The translations under genes were made by a program, and so were the position numbers. From contig CAADWX010000020.1 of assembly GCA_900752905.1 (NCBI GenBank), positions 1 to 51,231 on the forward strand: 51,231 nt of DNA, given 5' to 3'. This document shows, in pieces, positions 41,623 through 50,494 of the stretch (its first letter is position 1; each line of letters starts with the position of its first letter). The stretch is from Bacilli bacterium (lineage in GTDB: Bacteria > Bacillota_I > Bacilli_A > RF39 > UBA660). Below the pieces are notes generated by a model. It saw only the letters and a program-made list of their open reading frames with translations, was not told the origin of the DNA and did no database searches.

Positions 41623-43854
41623 ATGACTGCAATATTTTTTCCAATTGCTGCATTATTAATTGACATTTTAATAATAATAATGTTTTTTTCTAAAAAAAAT
41701 ATATCAAATAAAGAAACAAGAATATATTCTTATCTTTTAATCGTTAACTTTATTGAATGCGCTTTCAATGTTTTTGGAATAGCATACGTGATTTTACATG
41801 GTAATTTGGTTATTTTTGGCATATTACAAAAAGTAGATTTGGTTATGATTATAATTTGGGCATATTTGATGTTTGTTTATGTATATAATATATCGTGGTT
41901 TAAGGGTAAAAGGCATAACATAATCAAAAAAATCAGTATTTTGGTTGTTTTAGTGGCTTCTATTTTTACATTATGTTTACCTTGCATACCTATTGTTGAT
42001 GGAGATACTATAAATTCTGAAGGACTATCTCCAGATTGTGCTTACGTAGCTGTTATTTTGTTTGCTATTGGAATAATTATTTGCGTATTATTTTCTATAT
42101 TTAAAGAGAAGAAAAATATAAAAAATAAAAAATTTTTCCCTTTGTATTCATTGATTTTACTTGCTATTATTGGATTGATTTTAAGAAGCTTAATTCCATC
42201 TGTTGTTTTTGAACCATTTGTTATGAGTTATGTTATTTTAATAATGTATCATACAATAGAAAATCCAGATATGAAAATGATAGAACAATTAAATATAGCT
42301 AAAGAGGATGCAGAAAAAGCAAATAGAGCTAAGACAGATTTTTTGAGTAGTATGTCACATGAAATAAGAACTCCATTAAATGCTATAGTAGGTTTTTCTG
42401 AATGTTTATTGCAAGCAGATGATTTATCAGAAGCAAAGGAAAATGCAGAAGATATAGTAGTGGCATCTAAAACATTACTTGAAATAGTTAATAGTATTTT
42501 GGATATTTCTAAAATAGAAGCAGGAAAAATAGAGATACATAATTCTAGTTATAAACCAAATGAATTGTTTAGTGAGATAGAGAGATTGATAAGAGCTAGA
42601 TTAGGAGATAAGGAGTTAGAATTTAGAGTATCTATTGCACCTGATATACCAGAGGTTTTATATGGAGATCATTCTAATATAAAGAAAGTTATAATTAATT
42701 TACTTACTAATGCATTAAAGTATACTGATCAAGGTTATTTTACATTTGAAGTAAAATGCATTAATAAAAATAAAATATGTCGTTTAATGATAGATGTTAA
42801 AGATACAGGACGAGGAATAAAGAAAGAAAATTTAGATAAATTATTTACTAAGTTCCAAAGACTTGATGAAGATAGAAATACAACGATAGAGGGAACGGGA
42901 TTAGGACTTGCCATAACTAAACAATTAGTGGAAATAATGGGAGGTAAAATAATAGTTCAATCACAATATGGAGAAGGTTCAAAATTTAGTGTTATATTGG
43001 ATCAACAAATATCAAATGAAAATATTAATAGTGAAAATGTTATTGTTGTAGATAATTTAGATTTATCAGGTAAAAAAAAATTAGTAGTTGATGATAATAA
43101 ATTAAATATAAAAGTAGCATCAAAAATATTATCTAAATATAATTTAAATATAGATAGTGCTGAAAGTGGAATGGAATGTCTTGAAAAGATAAAAAATGGA
43201 TCAAGTTATGATATCATATTTATGGATGACATGATGCCAAGAATGAATGGTGGAGAAACATTACTTAGATTAAAACAAATAGAAGGATTTAAAACACCCG
43301 TAATAGCGCTTACAGCTAATGCTATAAATGGAATGAAAGAGAAATATTTAAATCAAGGATTTAATGATTATCTATCAAAACCAATAGAAAAAGATGAATT
43401 ACATCAAGTATTATGTAAGTATTTAAGAGATTCAAAAGAAGAAAAAAATGAAATAGAAAAAGAAGAAATAGTATATAAAGACTATAGTAATAAAAAAGTA
43501 TTAATAGTAGATGACAATAAAATGAATATAAAAGTAGCTTCTCATATAATGAAACCTTATAATTTTGAAATAGATGAAGCTTTAAGTGGAGAAGAATGCT
43601 TAAATATAATAAAAAATAAAGAGTATGATTTAATATTTATGGATTATATGATGCCTGATATGGATGGTATTGAAACATTAAAAAATTTAAAAAAGATAGA
43701 AGGGTTTAAAACACCTGTAATAGCTTTAACTGCAGATGCTGTAGTAGGAGCAAGAGAAAAGTTTTTAAAAGCAGGATTTGATGAATATGTATCAAAACCA
43801 ATAATTAAAGAGAGTTTAAATAAAGCTATTGATATTGTTTTAAATAAAAATTAG
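41623..43854 (+). CDS. Hybrid histidine kinase with two receiver domains
   Basis: A 743-residue protein. The N-terminal sensor has about seven membrane segments (residues 1-215). A HisKA domain carries H246 in SSMSHEIRTPLNAIVGF. The HATPase_c domain has NLLTNALKYT, DTGRGIKKE and EGTGLGLAI. Two receiver domains follow: REC1 with phospho-Asp D535 in FMDDMMP and REC2 with D674 in FMDYMMP, each with VDDNK and SKPI. There is no Hpt domain and no DNA-binding output, and no response regulator gene is adjacent. Six bases separate it from the PlsC-like gene, so the three genes probably share a transcript. Confidence 0.93.
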   Translation: MTAIFFPIAALLIDILIIIMFFSKKNISNKETRIYSYLLIVNFIECAFNVFGIAYVILHGNLVIFGILQKVDLVMIIIWAYLMFVYVYNISWFKGKRHNIIKKISILVVLVASIFTLCLPCIPIVDGDTINSEGLSPDCAYVAVILFAIGIIICVLFSIFKEKKNIKNKKFFPLYSLILLAIIGLILRSLIPSVVFEPFVMSYVILIMYHTIENPDMKMIEQLNIAKEDAEKANRAKTDFLSSMSHEIRTPLNAIVGFSECLLQADDLSEAKENAEDIVVASKTLLEIVNSILDISKIEAGKIEIHNSSYKPNELFSEIERLIRARLGDKELEFRVSIAPDIPEVLYGDHSNIKKVIINLLTNALKYTDQGYFTFEVKCINKNKICRLMIDVKDTGRGIKKENLDKLFTKFQRLDEDRNTTIEGTGLGLAITKQLVEIMGGKIIVQSQYGEGSKFSVILDQQISNENINSENVIVVDNLDLSGKKKLVVDDNKLNIKVASKILSKYNLNIDSAESGMECLEKIKNGSSYDIIFMDDMMPRMNGGETLLRLKQIEGFKTPVIALTANAINGMKEKYLNQGFNDYLSKPIEKDELHQVLCKYLRDSKEEKNEIEKEEIVYKDYSNKKVLIVDDNKMNIKVASHIMKPYNFEIDEALSGEECLNIIKNKEYDLIFMDYMMPDMDGIETLKNLKKIEGFKTPVIALTADAVVGAREKFLKAGFDEYVSKPIIKESLNKAIDIVLNKN

Positions 43855-43878
43855 AGAAAAAATAACTCTAATTTTTTT
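43848..43878 (+). terminator. Terminator after the hybrid kinase gene
   Basis: AATTAGAG / CTCTAATT stem with a T-run. Confidence 0.85.
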
Positions 43879-43921
43879 GTAAATAAATTTAAAATGATAA
43901 TGTTAAGATTAGAGTATTAAA

Positions 43922-43951
43922 TTGACTTAATTGTACATAATATGCTATAAT
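43922..43951 (+). promoter_or_regulatory. Promoter of the LysM-G5-M23 gene
   Basis: TTGACT, 18-base spacer, and TATAAT with TG extension (TGcTATAAT). Confidence 0.8.
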
Positions 43952-43976
43952 TTTTATATTATGAAACGGTGATAAT

Positions 43977-45452
43977 ATGAAGAAATTTTTTTGTATATTT
44001 AGTACAATTTTGATTGCTGTAGCAACTTTTATTTTGTCTTATAATTATTTTAGTAATAAAAATCCTAATACATTTTATCAAGTGTATATGAATGGTGAAG
44101 TAATTGGTGTTATAAAAAGTAAAAGTGAATTAGAAAAATATATTAATAATGAAAATAAAGAACTTCAAAAAAAATATGGTACAGATAAGGTTTATTCTCC
44201 AAATGGTTTATCTATTCAAAGAATAATGACTTATAATGGTAGTGTTGATAATGTAAAGAAAATATACAAAAAAATAGAAAAATTAAGTCCTTTTACTATA
44301 AGAGGATATCAGGTTAAGATAAATACTGATTATGTGGATGAATCTGATGGAAAAAATAAAGTAAAAACTGAAATTATTTATATTGTTAATAAGGATGATT
44401 TAGAAAAATCTATTAATAGTGTTATTGAAACTTTTGTTGGAAAGGATAAATATAAGGCATATATTGATGATAATCAGGTTGAGATAACTGATATAGGTGA
44501 ATATATTGATGATGTTTATTTAGATAATGATATTACAATAAAAGAAGCTAATATTCCTGTTACTGAGGTTATTTATTCTAATTCAGAGGATTTAGCTCAA
44601 TATTTATTATATGGTGGTAATACTGAAGAAAAAACTTATGTTATTAAAGAAGGAGATACTATTGAATCTGTTTCTTATGATAATCAAATTAACCCTGAAG
44701 AATTTTTAATTTCTAATCCTTCTTTTACTTCTATAAATAATTTACTTTTTGTTGGACAATCTGTTATTATTAAACAAACTAATCCACAAATTCAAGTTGT
44801 AGAAGAGAAAACTGTTGTAGAGGATCAGGTAGATCAATTTCAAACTATTGTTAAATATGATAATAATAAATATATTGGTGATGATGTTGTTGAACAAGAA
44901 GGTCAAAATGGTACAAATAGGGTTAATATGAAAATTAAATATATTAACAATTCAATAGCTTATATTAATACAATTAGTAAAAATGTTATTACTCCAACTG
45001 TTGATAAGATTGTTGTATATGGTAATAAATATGCTTCAGCTGTTGGTAGTACTTCAATTTGGAAGTGGCCTTGTGATAGTCATTATATTACATCTCATTT
45101 TGCAAGATTCCGTATTAATCCTGTAACTGGTCGACACGAAAGTCATCAAGCTACGGATATATATAATCCTTATAATTCTAGAATTTATGCAGCAAATAAT
45201 GGTACTGTTGTAAAAGCTACGTGGCATTGGTCTTATGGAAATTATGTTGTTATAGATCATAATAATGGTTTTGCAACATTATATGCACATATGAATAGTA
45301 TAGCTGTTAAAGCTGGTCAAACAGTAAATAGGGGACAGGTTATTGGTTATGTTGGATCAACAGGTATTGCAACGGGACCTCACTTACATTTTGAAGCAAT
45401 AAAAACTTCAAATAATATGAAATTTGATGCTGAAACTTTAAGATATCAATAA
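43977..45452 (+). CDS. Secreted/anchored M23 peptidoglycan endopeptidase with LysM and G5-like domains
   Basis: A 491-residue protein. An N-terminal signal-anchor (about 5-22) precedes a helical/beta region to about 210. LysM follows at about 220-265 (YVIKEGDTIESVSYDN...NLLFVGQSVIIKQ), then a G5-like domain at about 287-345. The M23/LytM domain runs from about 380 to 485. Zinc ligands lie in HESHQATDIYNP (His and Asp) and in GPHLHFEA (HxH). The usual HxGxD Gly is absent. The family cleaves peptide cross-links of peptidoglycan. LysM supplies wall binding. A second M23 enzyme is convergent to it. Confidence 0.92.
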   Translation: MKKFFCIFSTILIAVATFILSYNYFSNKNPNTFYQVYMNGEVIGVIKSKSELEKYINNENKELQKKYGTDKVYSPNGLSIQRIMTYNGSVDNVKKIYKKIEKLSPFTIRGYQVKINTDYVDESDGKNKVKTEIIYIVNKDDLEKSINSVIETFVGKDKYKAYIDDNQVEITDIGEYIDDVYLDNDITIKEANIPVTEVIYSNSEDLAQYLLYGGNTEEKTYVIKEGDTIESVSYDNQINPEEFLISNPSFTSINNLLFVGQSVIIKQTNPQIQVVEEKTVVEDQVDQFQTIVKYDNNKYIGDDVVEQEGQNGTNRVNMKIKYINNSIAYINTISKNVITPTVDKIVVYGNKYASAVGSTSIWKWPCDSHYITSHFARFRINPVTGRHESHQATDIYNPYNSRIYAANNGTVVKATWHWSYGNYVVIDHNNGFATLYAHMNSIAVKAGQTVNRGQVIGYVGSTGIATGPHLHFEAIKTSNNMKFDAETLRYQ

Positions 45453-45470
45453 AATGATATCTTTTTTTTA
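45440..45470 (+). terminator. Terminator of the LysM-G5-M23 gene
   Basis: AAGATATCA / TGATATCTT stem with T-run, overlapping the stop codon. Confidence 0.85.
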
Positions 45471-45471
45471 T

Positions 45472-45498
45472 AAAAAAAATACGAGTTTTACTCGTATT
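45472..45498 (-). terminator. Terminator of the minus-strand M23 gene
   Basis: AATACGAGT / ACTCGTATT stem with three-base loop. The A-run at 45472-45478 gives the T-run on the minus strand. The two convergent terminators are directly adjacent. Confidence 0.85.
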
Positions 45499-46711
45499 AA
45501 TATGCTGTTGTTCTTCCATAGAACCAACCAGATTTAGGTATGTTTATAAAATTTCTTGCATTAAATGATCTTGCTCTAAGTGTTGACCAAGAAGAGTAGT
45601 CAACTCCATATAAACCTGTTGCAACTTGGAAGTGTGAATGTGCTCCTGTTGTACAACCGTCCCAAGGAGTATATCCTGGAGCATTTGGATTTCTTGGATT
45701 TCCTCCCATCAAACCTATAACTGTACTTGGTGTTACGACTTGATTTACTGATACGTATACTTGATATAAGTGCATATAAATTGTTGTATATGTAGCTCCT
45801 GTTTTTGTTTTATGGTGAATAAATACCATGTTACCACCACAACTACTTTTCCATGTAATACCTGATACAATTCCTGAACCAGATGCATATACATTTACGT
45901 TTCCGCTCCATACTTCTGATGTTGACATATCTGTACCATAATGATAGCTACTACCTCTACCACCAAATTCACTTGTAACATAACCATTAATTATTGGTCT
46001 AAAGAATTGAGTTGATGTTGGAAGTGTTGCTCTACCACATGATGCTATATCTTGATTGTCCTCACAACCTCTATCTTGATAAACTTGTACTAATTCTTTT
46101 AAATATTTTATTTGTTCTTCAATATTTTGTCCTTCTTCTTTTGTTGTATCTAATTGTTTTCCTAATTTATTTAAATTTTCTTCTAATTCTTTTTGTTTAT
46201 TTTGAAGTTCAATTTGTTTTTTATTTAATTCTTCAGTTTTTTTCTTATTCTCTTCTATAGTTTTATTATATTCGTCTATTAAGTTATTATTGTATTTAGA
46301 TAATTGTTCTGCTACAGCAGCTCTATATATAAAATCAGTAAAGTCTGCCGCACCAAATAAATATTCTAGATATTGTGAATCTCCGCTTGATAATTGTGTA
46401 AAGTTAATTATTGATTTTATTTGAGTATTCTTTTTTTCTATTTCTTCATTTAACTTAATAATTTCATCATTTAAGTTTTTAACTTCAGTAGTAATATTTT
46501 CAATATCTTTTCTATTTTGAGTAATATTAGAATTTACTTGTTTTATTTGTTCTTCTGTTAATTGTTTTTGTTGATTATTTTGACCTAAATTATTTTCTTC
46601 TTGTTTCAGTTCTTCTTTTAGTTGACCAAAAGTTTTAGCTTTTGTATTATAAGAAGCAGAGGTAAAAAGAAATAATGTAAGTAAAGTAATAAATATTTTT
46701 TTACCTTTCAT
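45497..46711 (-). CDS. EnvC-like coiled-coil M23 peptidase
   Basis: A 404-residue exported protein. Signal peptide about 1-25. A long coiled coil follows (about 28-218, LKEELKQEENNLG... and ELNKKQIELQNKQKELEENL), with a hinge around DFTDFIYRAAVAEQL as in EnvC/PcsB/CwlO-type proteins. The C-terminal M23 domain (about 240-375) has YHYGTDMS and GAHSHFQV as zinc-binding motifs. EnvC/PcsB relatives are controlled by FtsEX at the division site, so that partnership is plausible; ftsEX is not in the window. SD AAAGGAG on the minus strand. Confidence 0.9.
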   Translation of the reverse strand: MKGKKIFITLLTLFLFTSASYNTKAKTFGQLKEELKQEENNLGQNNQQKQLTEEQIKQVNSNITQNRKDIENITTEVKNLNDEIIKLNEEIEKKNTQIKSIINFTQLSSGDSQYLEYLFGAADFTDFIYRAAVAEQLSKYNNNLIDEYNKTIEENKKKTEELNKKQIELQNKQKELEENLNKLGKQLDTTKEEGQNIEEQIKYLKELVQVYQDRGCEDNQDIASCGRATLPTSTQFFRPIINGYVTSEFGGRGSSYHYGTDMSTSEVWSGNVNVYASGSGIVSGITWKSSCGGNMVFIHHKTKTGATYTTIYMHLYQVYVSVNQVVTPSTVIGLMGGNPRNPNAPGYTPWDGCTTGAHSHFQVATGLYGVDYSSWSTLRARSFNARNFINIPKSGWFYGRTTAY

Positions 46712-46734
46712 TTTCTATACTCCTTTATGTTTCA

Positions 46735-46763
46735 ATTATAGCATATTAATTCCTTGTTTTCAA
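46735..46763 (-). promoter_or_regulatory. Promoter of the EnvC-like gene
   Basis: On the minus strand: TTGAAA, 17-base spacer, TGcTATAAT. Confidence 0.85.
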
Positions 46764-46787
46764 TTTACTTTTTTTGACAATGTAAAT

Positions 46788-46819
46788 AAAATACGAGGAG
46801 TTATTTCTCTTCGTATTTT
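46788..46819 (-). terminator. Terminator of the CDP-alcohol transferase-like gene
   Basis: AAAATACGA / TCGTATTTT arms with inner AG/CT pairing. AT-rich flanks on both sides make it potentially bidirectional. It overlaps the stop codon. Confidence 0.7.
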
Positions 46820-47454
46820 TCTATTATATCTTCAATTTTTTTTATAGCTTTTGTTTTCATAATTTCATCTTCAATTATTTCATTTGTTTCATTCATTATT
46901 TTTTTATGAGCTGAATAATTATCAATTCCTATATCCTCTTTTTTATTATACATAATAAATAAATTTATATAATATATAGAAACTATTAAAGAAAGGTTTA
47001 GTGTTAAAAAACTAAATCCATATACTAAGTTTGTTTGTTTAATAAAATAGGTAATTAAACATAATATAATTATATTTATTCTATTTTTTTTATCTATTTC
47101 TAGTATTGTGAGTTCATATTTAATAGTTATAATAATAATTATTATAAGGTTTATAAATTGTATTATTGAAATAGGAATAAATAGAGTATTTTTTTTGATA
47201 AAGCTTATGCATATTCCAGTTAAAAAAGCTATATTTGATATTTCATCTATATTTTTACTTAATTTTGTTTTTGTATAGAATTTATTTGCTATTTTATCAT
47301 CTAATATATTTGTTAAATAACCAATTATAATTAAAATAATACAAATAATATTTTTATTATTTAAATTTAGTATTATTATAAATGGTATAAGTAATATTCT
47401 TATTATTGATATTAATATTGGTAATATTATTTTAATTCTTGTTTTAAATTTCAT
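46801..47454 (-). CDS. Degenerate CDP-alcohol phosphatidyltransferase-like membrane protein
   Basis: A 217-residue protein with about six membrane helices. The start IIRILLIPFIIILNL and the segment TNILDDKIANKFYTKTKLSKNIDEISN (split: T48-N57 and S66-N74) line up with the family motif D-x2-D-G-x2-A-R-x8-G-x3-D-x3-D. Several catalytic positions differ: N49 for D, D53 for G, N57 for R, S66 for G, and N74 for the last D. D52, A56 and D70 remain. It may be an inactive relative that keeps the fold, or a diverged enzyme. A charged C-terminal tail (about 165-217) is predicted cytoplasmic. SD AAAGGAG. Confidence 0.55.
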   Translation of the reverse strand: MKFKTRIKIILPILISIIRILLIPFIIILNLNNKNIICIILIIIGYLTNILDDKIANKFYTKTKLSKNIDEISNIAFLTGICISFIKKNTLFIPISIIQFINLIIIIIITIKYELTILEIDKKNRINIIILCLITYFIKQTNLVYGFSFLTLNLSLIVSIYYINLFIMYNKKEDIGIDNYSAHKKIMNETNEIIEDEIMKTKAIKKIEDIIEKYEEK

Positions 47455-47502
47455 ATATTTCTCCTTTAATCATATAATTTAGTGTATTATTATTAATACA
47501 TG

Positions 47503-47527
47503 AAAAACTATAGTGTTTATAGTTTTT
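47503..47527 (-). terminator. Terminator of the coiled-coil membrane protein gene
   Basis: AAAAACTATA / TATAGTTTTT stem, downstream of the minus-strand stop at 47533. A-rich on the plus strand. Confidence 0.7.
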
Positions 47528-47532
47528 CTTTT

Positions 47533-48021
47533 TTATATAAATAATTGATAACATACAAATAAAGCAAATGATATACTTGAAAGTATATAGAAGAATTTTT
47601 TTATTTTTTCTTTTTTTGTTACCATAGAAAGTACAAATGTTAGTGAAACAAAGATTAATAAACTACCATATATTATATCTAATGAACCTTGTAAATATTC
47701 ATATACATTGTATCCAATACTAGAAAGTAATATTATTATTGAAAAAAATCCTATAAGTGTATCACTTAAAAATTGGAATATAGTAGGTGTAGAAGATATT
47801 GTATTGATATTTTTTGTATCTTCTAGCTTTTTCATTTCATTTTCTTTTTTTTGCTTTAAAGCAAATGCTTTATCTTCAATTTTAGCTAATCTTTTTTCTT
47901 CTAAAGCTTTCTTTTTTTCTTCTTTCTTTTTAAATTTTTCTATTTTTTTCTTTTCTATTTTTTCTTTTTTAGATATCTCATTTGAAAATAAATCAATTAT
48001 ATCTTCTTGAGTTTTATTCAT
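47533..48021 (-). CDS. Charged coiled-coil protein with C-terminal membrane helices
   Basis: A 162-residue protein. Residues 1-70 are a very Lys/Glu-rich helix (KKEKIEKKKIEKFKKKEEKK), soluble and probably a coiled coil. Three membrane segments follow at about 85-107, 115-133 and 143-161. No known family was recognised. Its reading frame, AAAGGATGTGAT SD and extended -10 promoter support a real gene. It lies divergently from the ArsR-P-type ATPase pair, but nothing in it suggests metal binding. Confidence 0.6.
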   Translation of the reverse strand: MNKTQEDIIDLFSNEISKKEKIEKKKIEKFKKKEEKKKALEEKRLAKIEDKAFALKQKKENEMKKLEDTKNINTISSTPTIFQFLSDTLIGFFSIIILLSSIGYNVYEYLQGSLDIIYGSLLIFVSLTFVLSMVTKKEKIKKFFYILSSISFALFVCYQLFI

Positions 48022-48040
48022 ATAATCACATCCTTTATTA

Positions 48041-48049
48041 ATTATATCA
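48041..48049 (-). promoter_or_regulatory. Extended -10 promoter of the coiled-coil membrane protein gene
   Basis: TGaTATAAT on the minus strand, 19 bases before the ATG. Confidence 0.6.
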
Positions 48050-48093
48050 TATTTATTTAAAATGTAAAAATTTTAAATAAATGTATTTTTATC

Positions 48094-48122
48094 TTTACAT
48101 AGAATATATTAAATAATATAAT
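48094..48122 (+). promoter_or_regulatory. Promoter of the arsR-zntA operon
   Basis: TTTACA, 17-base spacer, TATAAT. The operator lies six bases after the -10, over the transcription start. Confidence 0.8.
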
Positions 48123-48127
48123 ATTAG

Positions 48128-48149
48128 TATATGAACAAATATTCATATA
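48128..48149 (+). promoter_or_regulatory. ArsR/SmtB-type operator
   Basis: TATATGAACA-AA-TATTCATATA: inverted repeat (10-2-10, one non-complementary position in each arm). Its TGAACA...TATTCA core matches SmtB/CzrA-type operators. It ends at the SD of the regulator gene, so autorepression is expected. Confidence 0.85.
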
Positions 48150-48159
48150 AGGAGGTATT

Positions 48160-48453
48160 ATGAAAATATTAGATGATGATAAGTTAATTGATTTGTCAGA
48201 ATTATTTAAAATATTTGGTGATTCTACCAGAGTTAAAATAATTAATGTTTTACTTGGTAAAGAGTTGTGTGTAAATGAAATAGCAGATATTACAAATGTA
48301 AGTCAATCTGCTGTATCACATCAACTTAAATTATTAAAAAGTTCAAAGTTAGTTAAATATAGAAAAGATGGGAATATGACTTATTATTCTATTTCTGATG
48401 ATCATGTTGAAAAAATATTTAGAATGGGGTGTGAACATATAAATGAAATATAG
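48160..48453 (+). CDS. ArsR/SmtB-family zinc-type metal sensor
   Basis: A 97-residue winged-helix repressor. The HTH segment is VSQSAVSHQLKLLKSSKLV (about 47-65), followed by the beta-wing RKDGNMTYYSI. The C-terminal helix has D80-x-H82-x10-H93-x2-E96, exactly the alpha-5 metal site of zinc/cobalt sensors such as SmtB and CzrA. The alpha-3N site of cadmium/lead sensors is incomplete (ELCVNE with a single Cys). It should release the operator when zinc binds. It overlaps the P-type ATPase gene by 11 bases. Confidence 0.94.
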   Translation: MKILDDDKLIDLSELFKIFGDSTRVKIINVLLGKELCVNEIADITNVSQSAVSHQLKLLKSSKLVKYRKDGNMTYYSISDDHVEKIFRMGCEHINEI

Positions 48454-50467
48454 ATTTAAATTAAATGGACTAGATTGCCCCAATTGCGCGAGTAAAATAG
48501 AGGTAAAGTTAAATAATGATAAAAATATAAGAAATGCTTCTGTTAATTTTTCAAAACTAACGGTTTCTTTAGAAACTGATTTAAAATCTGATGTGAAAAA
48601 GTATGTTTCTGATATAGTTAAAAGTATTGAACCTGATGTTATTGTTTTAGATATTAAAGAAGAAGTTAAAAATAATAATTTTAAATATAATATTTTTAGA
48701 TTATTACTTGGAATTGTTTTACTTATTTTAGGGATGATATTTAAGGGTAATGTCTCTTCTATATTAATTATTTTATCTTATATTATTTTACTTTCTAGAA
48801 CTTTTGTTACGGCTATTAAATTATTATTTAAGAAAACTTTAGATGAAAATTTTTTAGTTACTATATCTTGTATTGGTGCTTATTTTACTAATAATATTCA
48901 TGAAGGTGCGATGGTTATTATTTTATATGAAATAGGTAAGGTACTTGAACAAATTGCTGTTAATAGATCAAGACGTTCTATTAGTGATTTAATGGATATT
49001 AAAGCAGATGAGGCTAATTTAAAGGTTGATGGGGAAATTAAAGTTGTAAATCCAGAAAGTGTTAATATAGGTGATATAATTGTTGTAAAATCTGGTGAGA
49101 AAATACCTCTTGATGGTGTTATAGTAAAGGGTAGTTCAAAATTAAATACTTCAGCTTTAACTGGTGAAAGTAAATTAAAGAGTGTTGATGCTGGAGATAC
49201 AGTTTTATCTGGTGAGGTAAATATGGGAGATATTTTTGAAATGAAAGTATCTTGTTTATATGAAAATAGTACTGTATCAAGAATTTTAGAATTAGTTGAA
49301 AATGCTACTGACAGAAAAGCTAAAACAGAGACTTTTGTATCTAAAGCTGCTAAAGTATATACTCCTGTAATTTTAATTTTATCTATTTTAACTGCTTTTA
49401 TATTACCACTATTTGGTCTTAGTGTGAGTGATGCTATATATAGAGCTCTTGTATTTTTAGTAGTTTCTTGTCCTTGTGCTATAGCGATATCTGTACCCCT
49501 TAGTTATTTTTCTGGAATAGGTTCTTGTTCAAAGAATGGTATTTTAGTTAAGGGTAGTGATTATTTAGATTTACTTAGTGATATAAATCAAATTATATTT
49601 GATAAAACAGGTACTTTAACAAAGGGAAGTTTTAAAGATTATACTCTTACTGTTTTAGATTCATCAAAAGATAAGGATGATATTATTAAGTATTATTTAA
49701 TGGGTGAAAAATTATCTAATCATCCTATAGCAAAATCTATATTATCTATATTTAATTTAAGTGTTAGTACTAAGAATGTTAAAGATTTTAAAGAAATATC
49801 TGGTAAAGGTATTAGTTATAAATATAATCAAGATACAATAAAAATAGGATCTTCTTCTTATATAGGTATAAAGGAGAATGATCAAGCTATATATTTAAGT
49901 ATTAATGATAAAGTATGTTCTAAATTAATGCTTATTGATGGATTAAAAGAAGATGCTAAAGAGGTAATAGAAGAACTAAATAAAAGAGGAATTGTAACTA
50001 AAATGTTTACTGGTGATAATAATGCTGTAGCGCTTGATATATCAAAAAAATTAGGTATAGAGAAAACTTATTATGAATTATTACCAGAAGATAAATATAA
50101 ATTATTAGAAAATGAAATTGGAAATGGTGTTGTTGCTTTTGTTGGAGATGGAATAAATGATGCACCATCACTTGCTTTATCTGATATAGGTATATCAATG
50201 GGTGGAATAGGTAGTGCATCAGCAATCGAAGCATCAGATGTTGTAATAATGACAGATGAGTTATCAAAGATTATTTCTGCTATAGATATTTCTAAGTTTA
50301 CTAAAAAGGTAATTAAACAAAATCTTTTATTTGCTATAATAGTAAAGGTTCTTGTACTTGTACTTAGTACTCTTGGTATTGCAAGTATGTGGCAAGCTGT
50401 ATTTGCTGATACAGGTGTAACTTTGCTTACTATATTAAATTCTACAAGAATATTAAAAAGAAAATAA
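48443..50467 (+). CDS. zntA: P1B-type zinc/cadmium/lead-exporting ATPase
   Basis: A 674-residue heavy-metal ATPase. An N-terminal HMA domain has GLDCPNCAS (C12, C15). TALTGESK is the actuator loop. SCPCAIAIS contains the transport CPC (343-345). FDKTGTLTKG holds phospho-Asp D387, with SNHPIAKSI and GDGINDAP following. The C-terminal helices contain a Lys (IIVKVLV) and an Asp (VFADTGVTLL) at positions matching ZntA-type P1B-2 pumps, which supports Zn(II)/Cd(II)/Pb(II) rather than Cu(I). Coupled to the ArsR sensor. Confidence 0.94.
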   Translation: MKYRFKLNGLDCPNCASKIEVKLNNDKNIRNASVNFSKLTVSLETDLKSDVKKYVSDIVKSIEPDVIVLDIKEEVKNNNFKYNIFRLLLGIVLLILGMIFKGNVSSILIILSYIILLSRTFVTAIKLLFKKTLDENFLVTISCIGAYFTNNIHEGAMVIILYEIGKVLEQIAVNRSRRSISDLMDIKADEANLKVDGEIKVVNPESVNIGDIIVVKSGEKIPLDGVIVKGSSKLNTSALTGESKLKSVDAGDTVLSGEVNMGDIFEMKVSCLYENSTVSRILELVENATDRKAKTETFVSKAAKVYTPVILILSILTAFILPLFGLSVSDAIYRALVFLVVSCPCAIAISVPLSYFSGIGSCSKNGILVKGSDYLDLLSDINQIIFDKTGTLTKGSFKDYTLTVLDSSKDKDDIIKYYLMGEKLSNHPIAKSILSIFNLSVSTKNVKDFKEISGKGISYKYNQDTIKIGSSSYIGIKENDQAIYLSINDKVCSKLMLIDGLKEDAKEVIEELNKRGIVTKMFTGDNNAVALDISKKLGIEKTYYELLPEDKYKLLENEIGNGVVAFVGDGINDAPSLALSDIGISMGGIGSASAIEASDVVIMTDELSKIISAIDISKFTKKVIKQNLLFAIIVKVLVLVLSTLGIASMWQAVFADTGVTLLTILNSTRILKRK

Positions 50468-50494
50468 AAAAATATGAGAAATCATATTTTTTTT
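50466..50494 (+). terminator. Terminator of the arsR-zntA operon
   Basis: AAAAAAATATGA / TCATATTTTTTT stem with GAAA loop. Confidence 0.88.

Noticed and set aside
50007..50267. Minus-strand ORF inside zntA, and similar antisense ORFs throughout
   Set aside because: They lie on strongly supported genes, have no SD or promoter, and encode low-complexity His/Leu/Phe/Ser text typical of AT-rich antisense frames.
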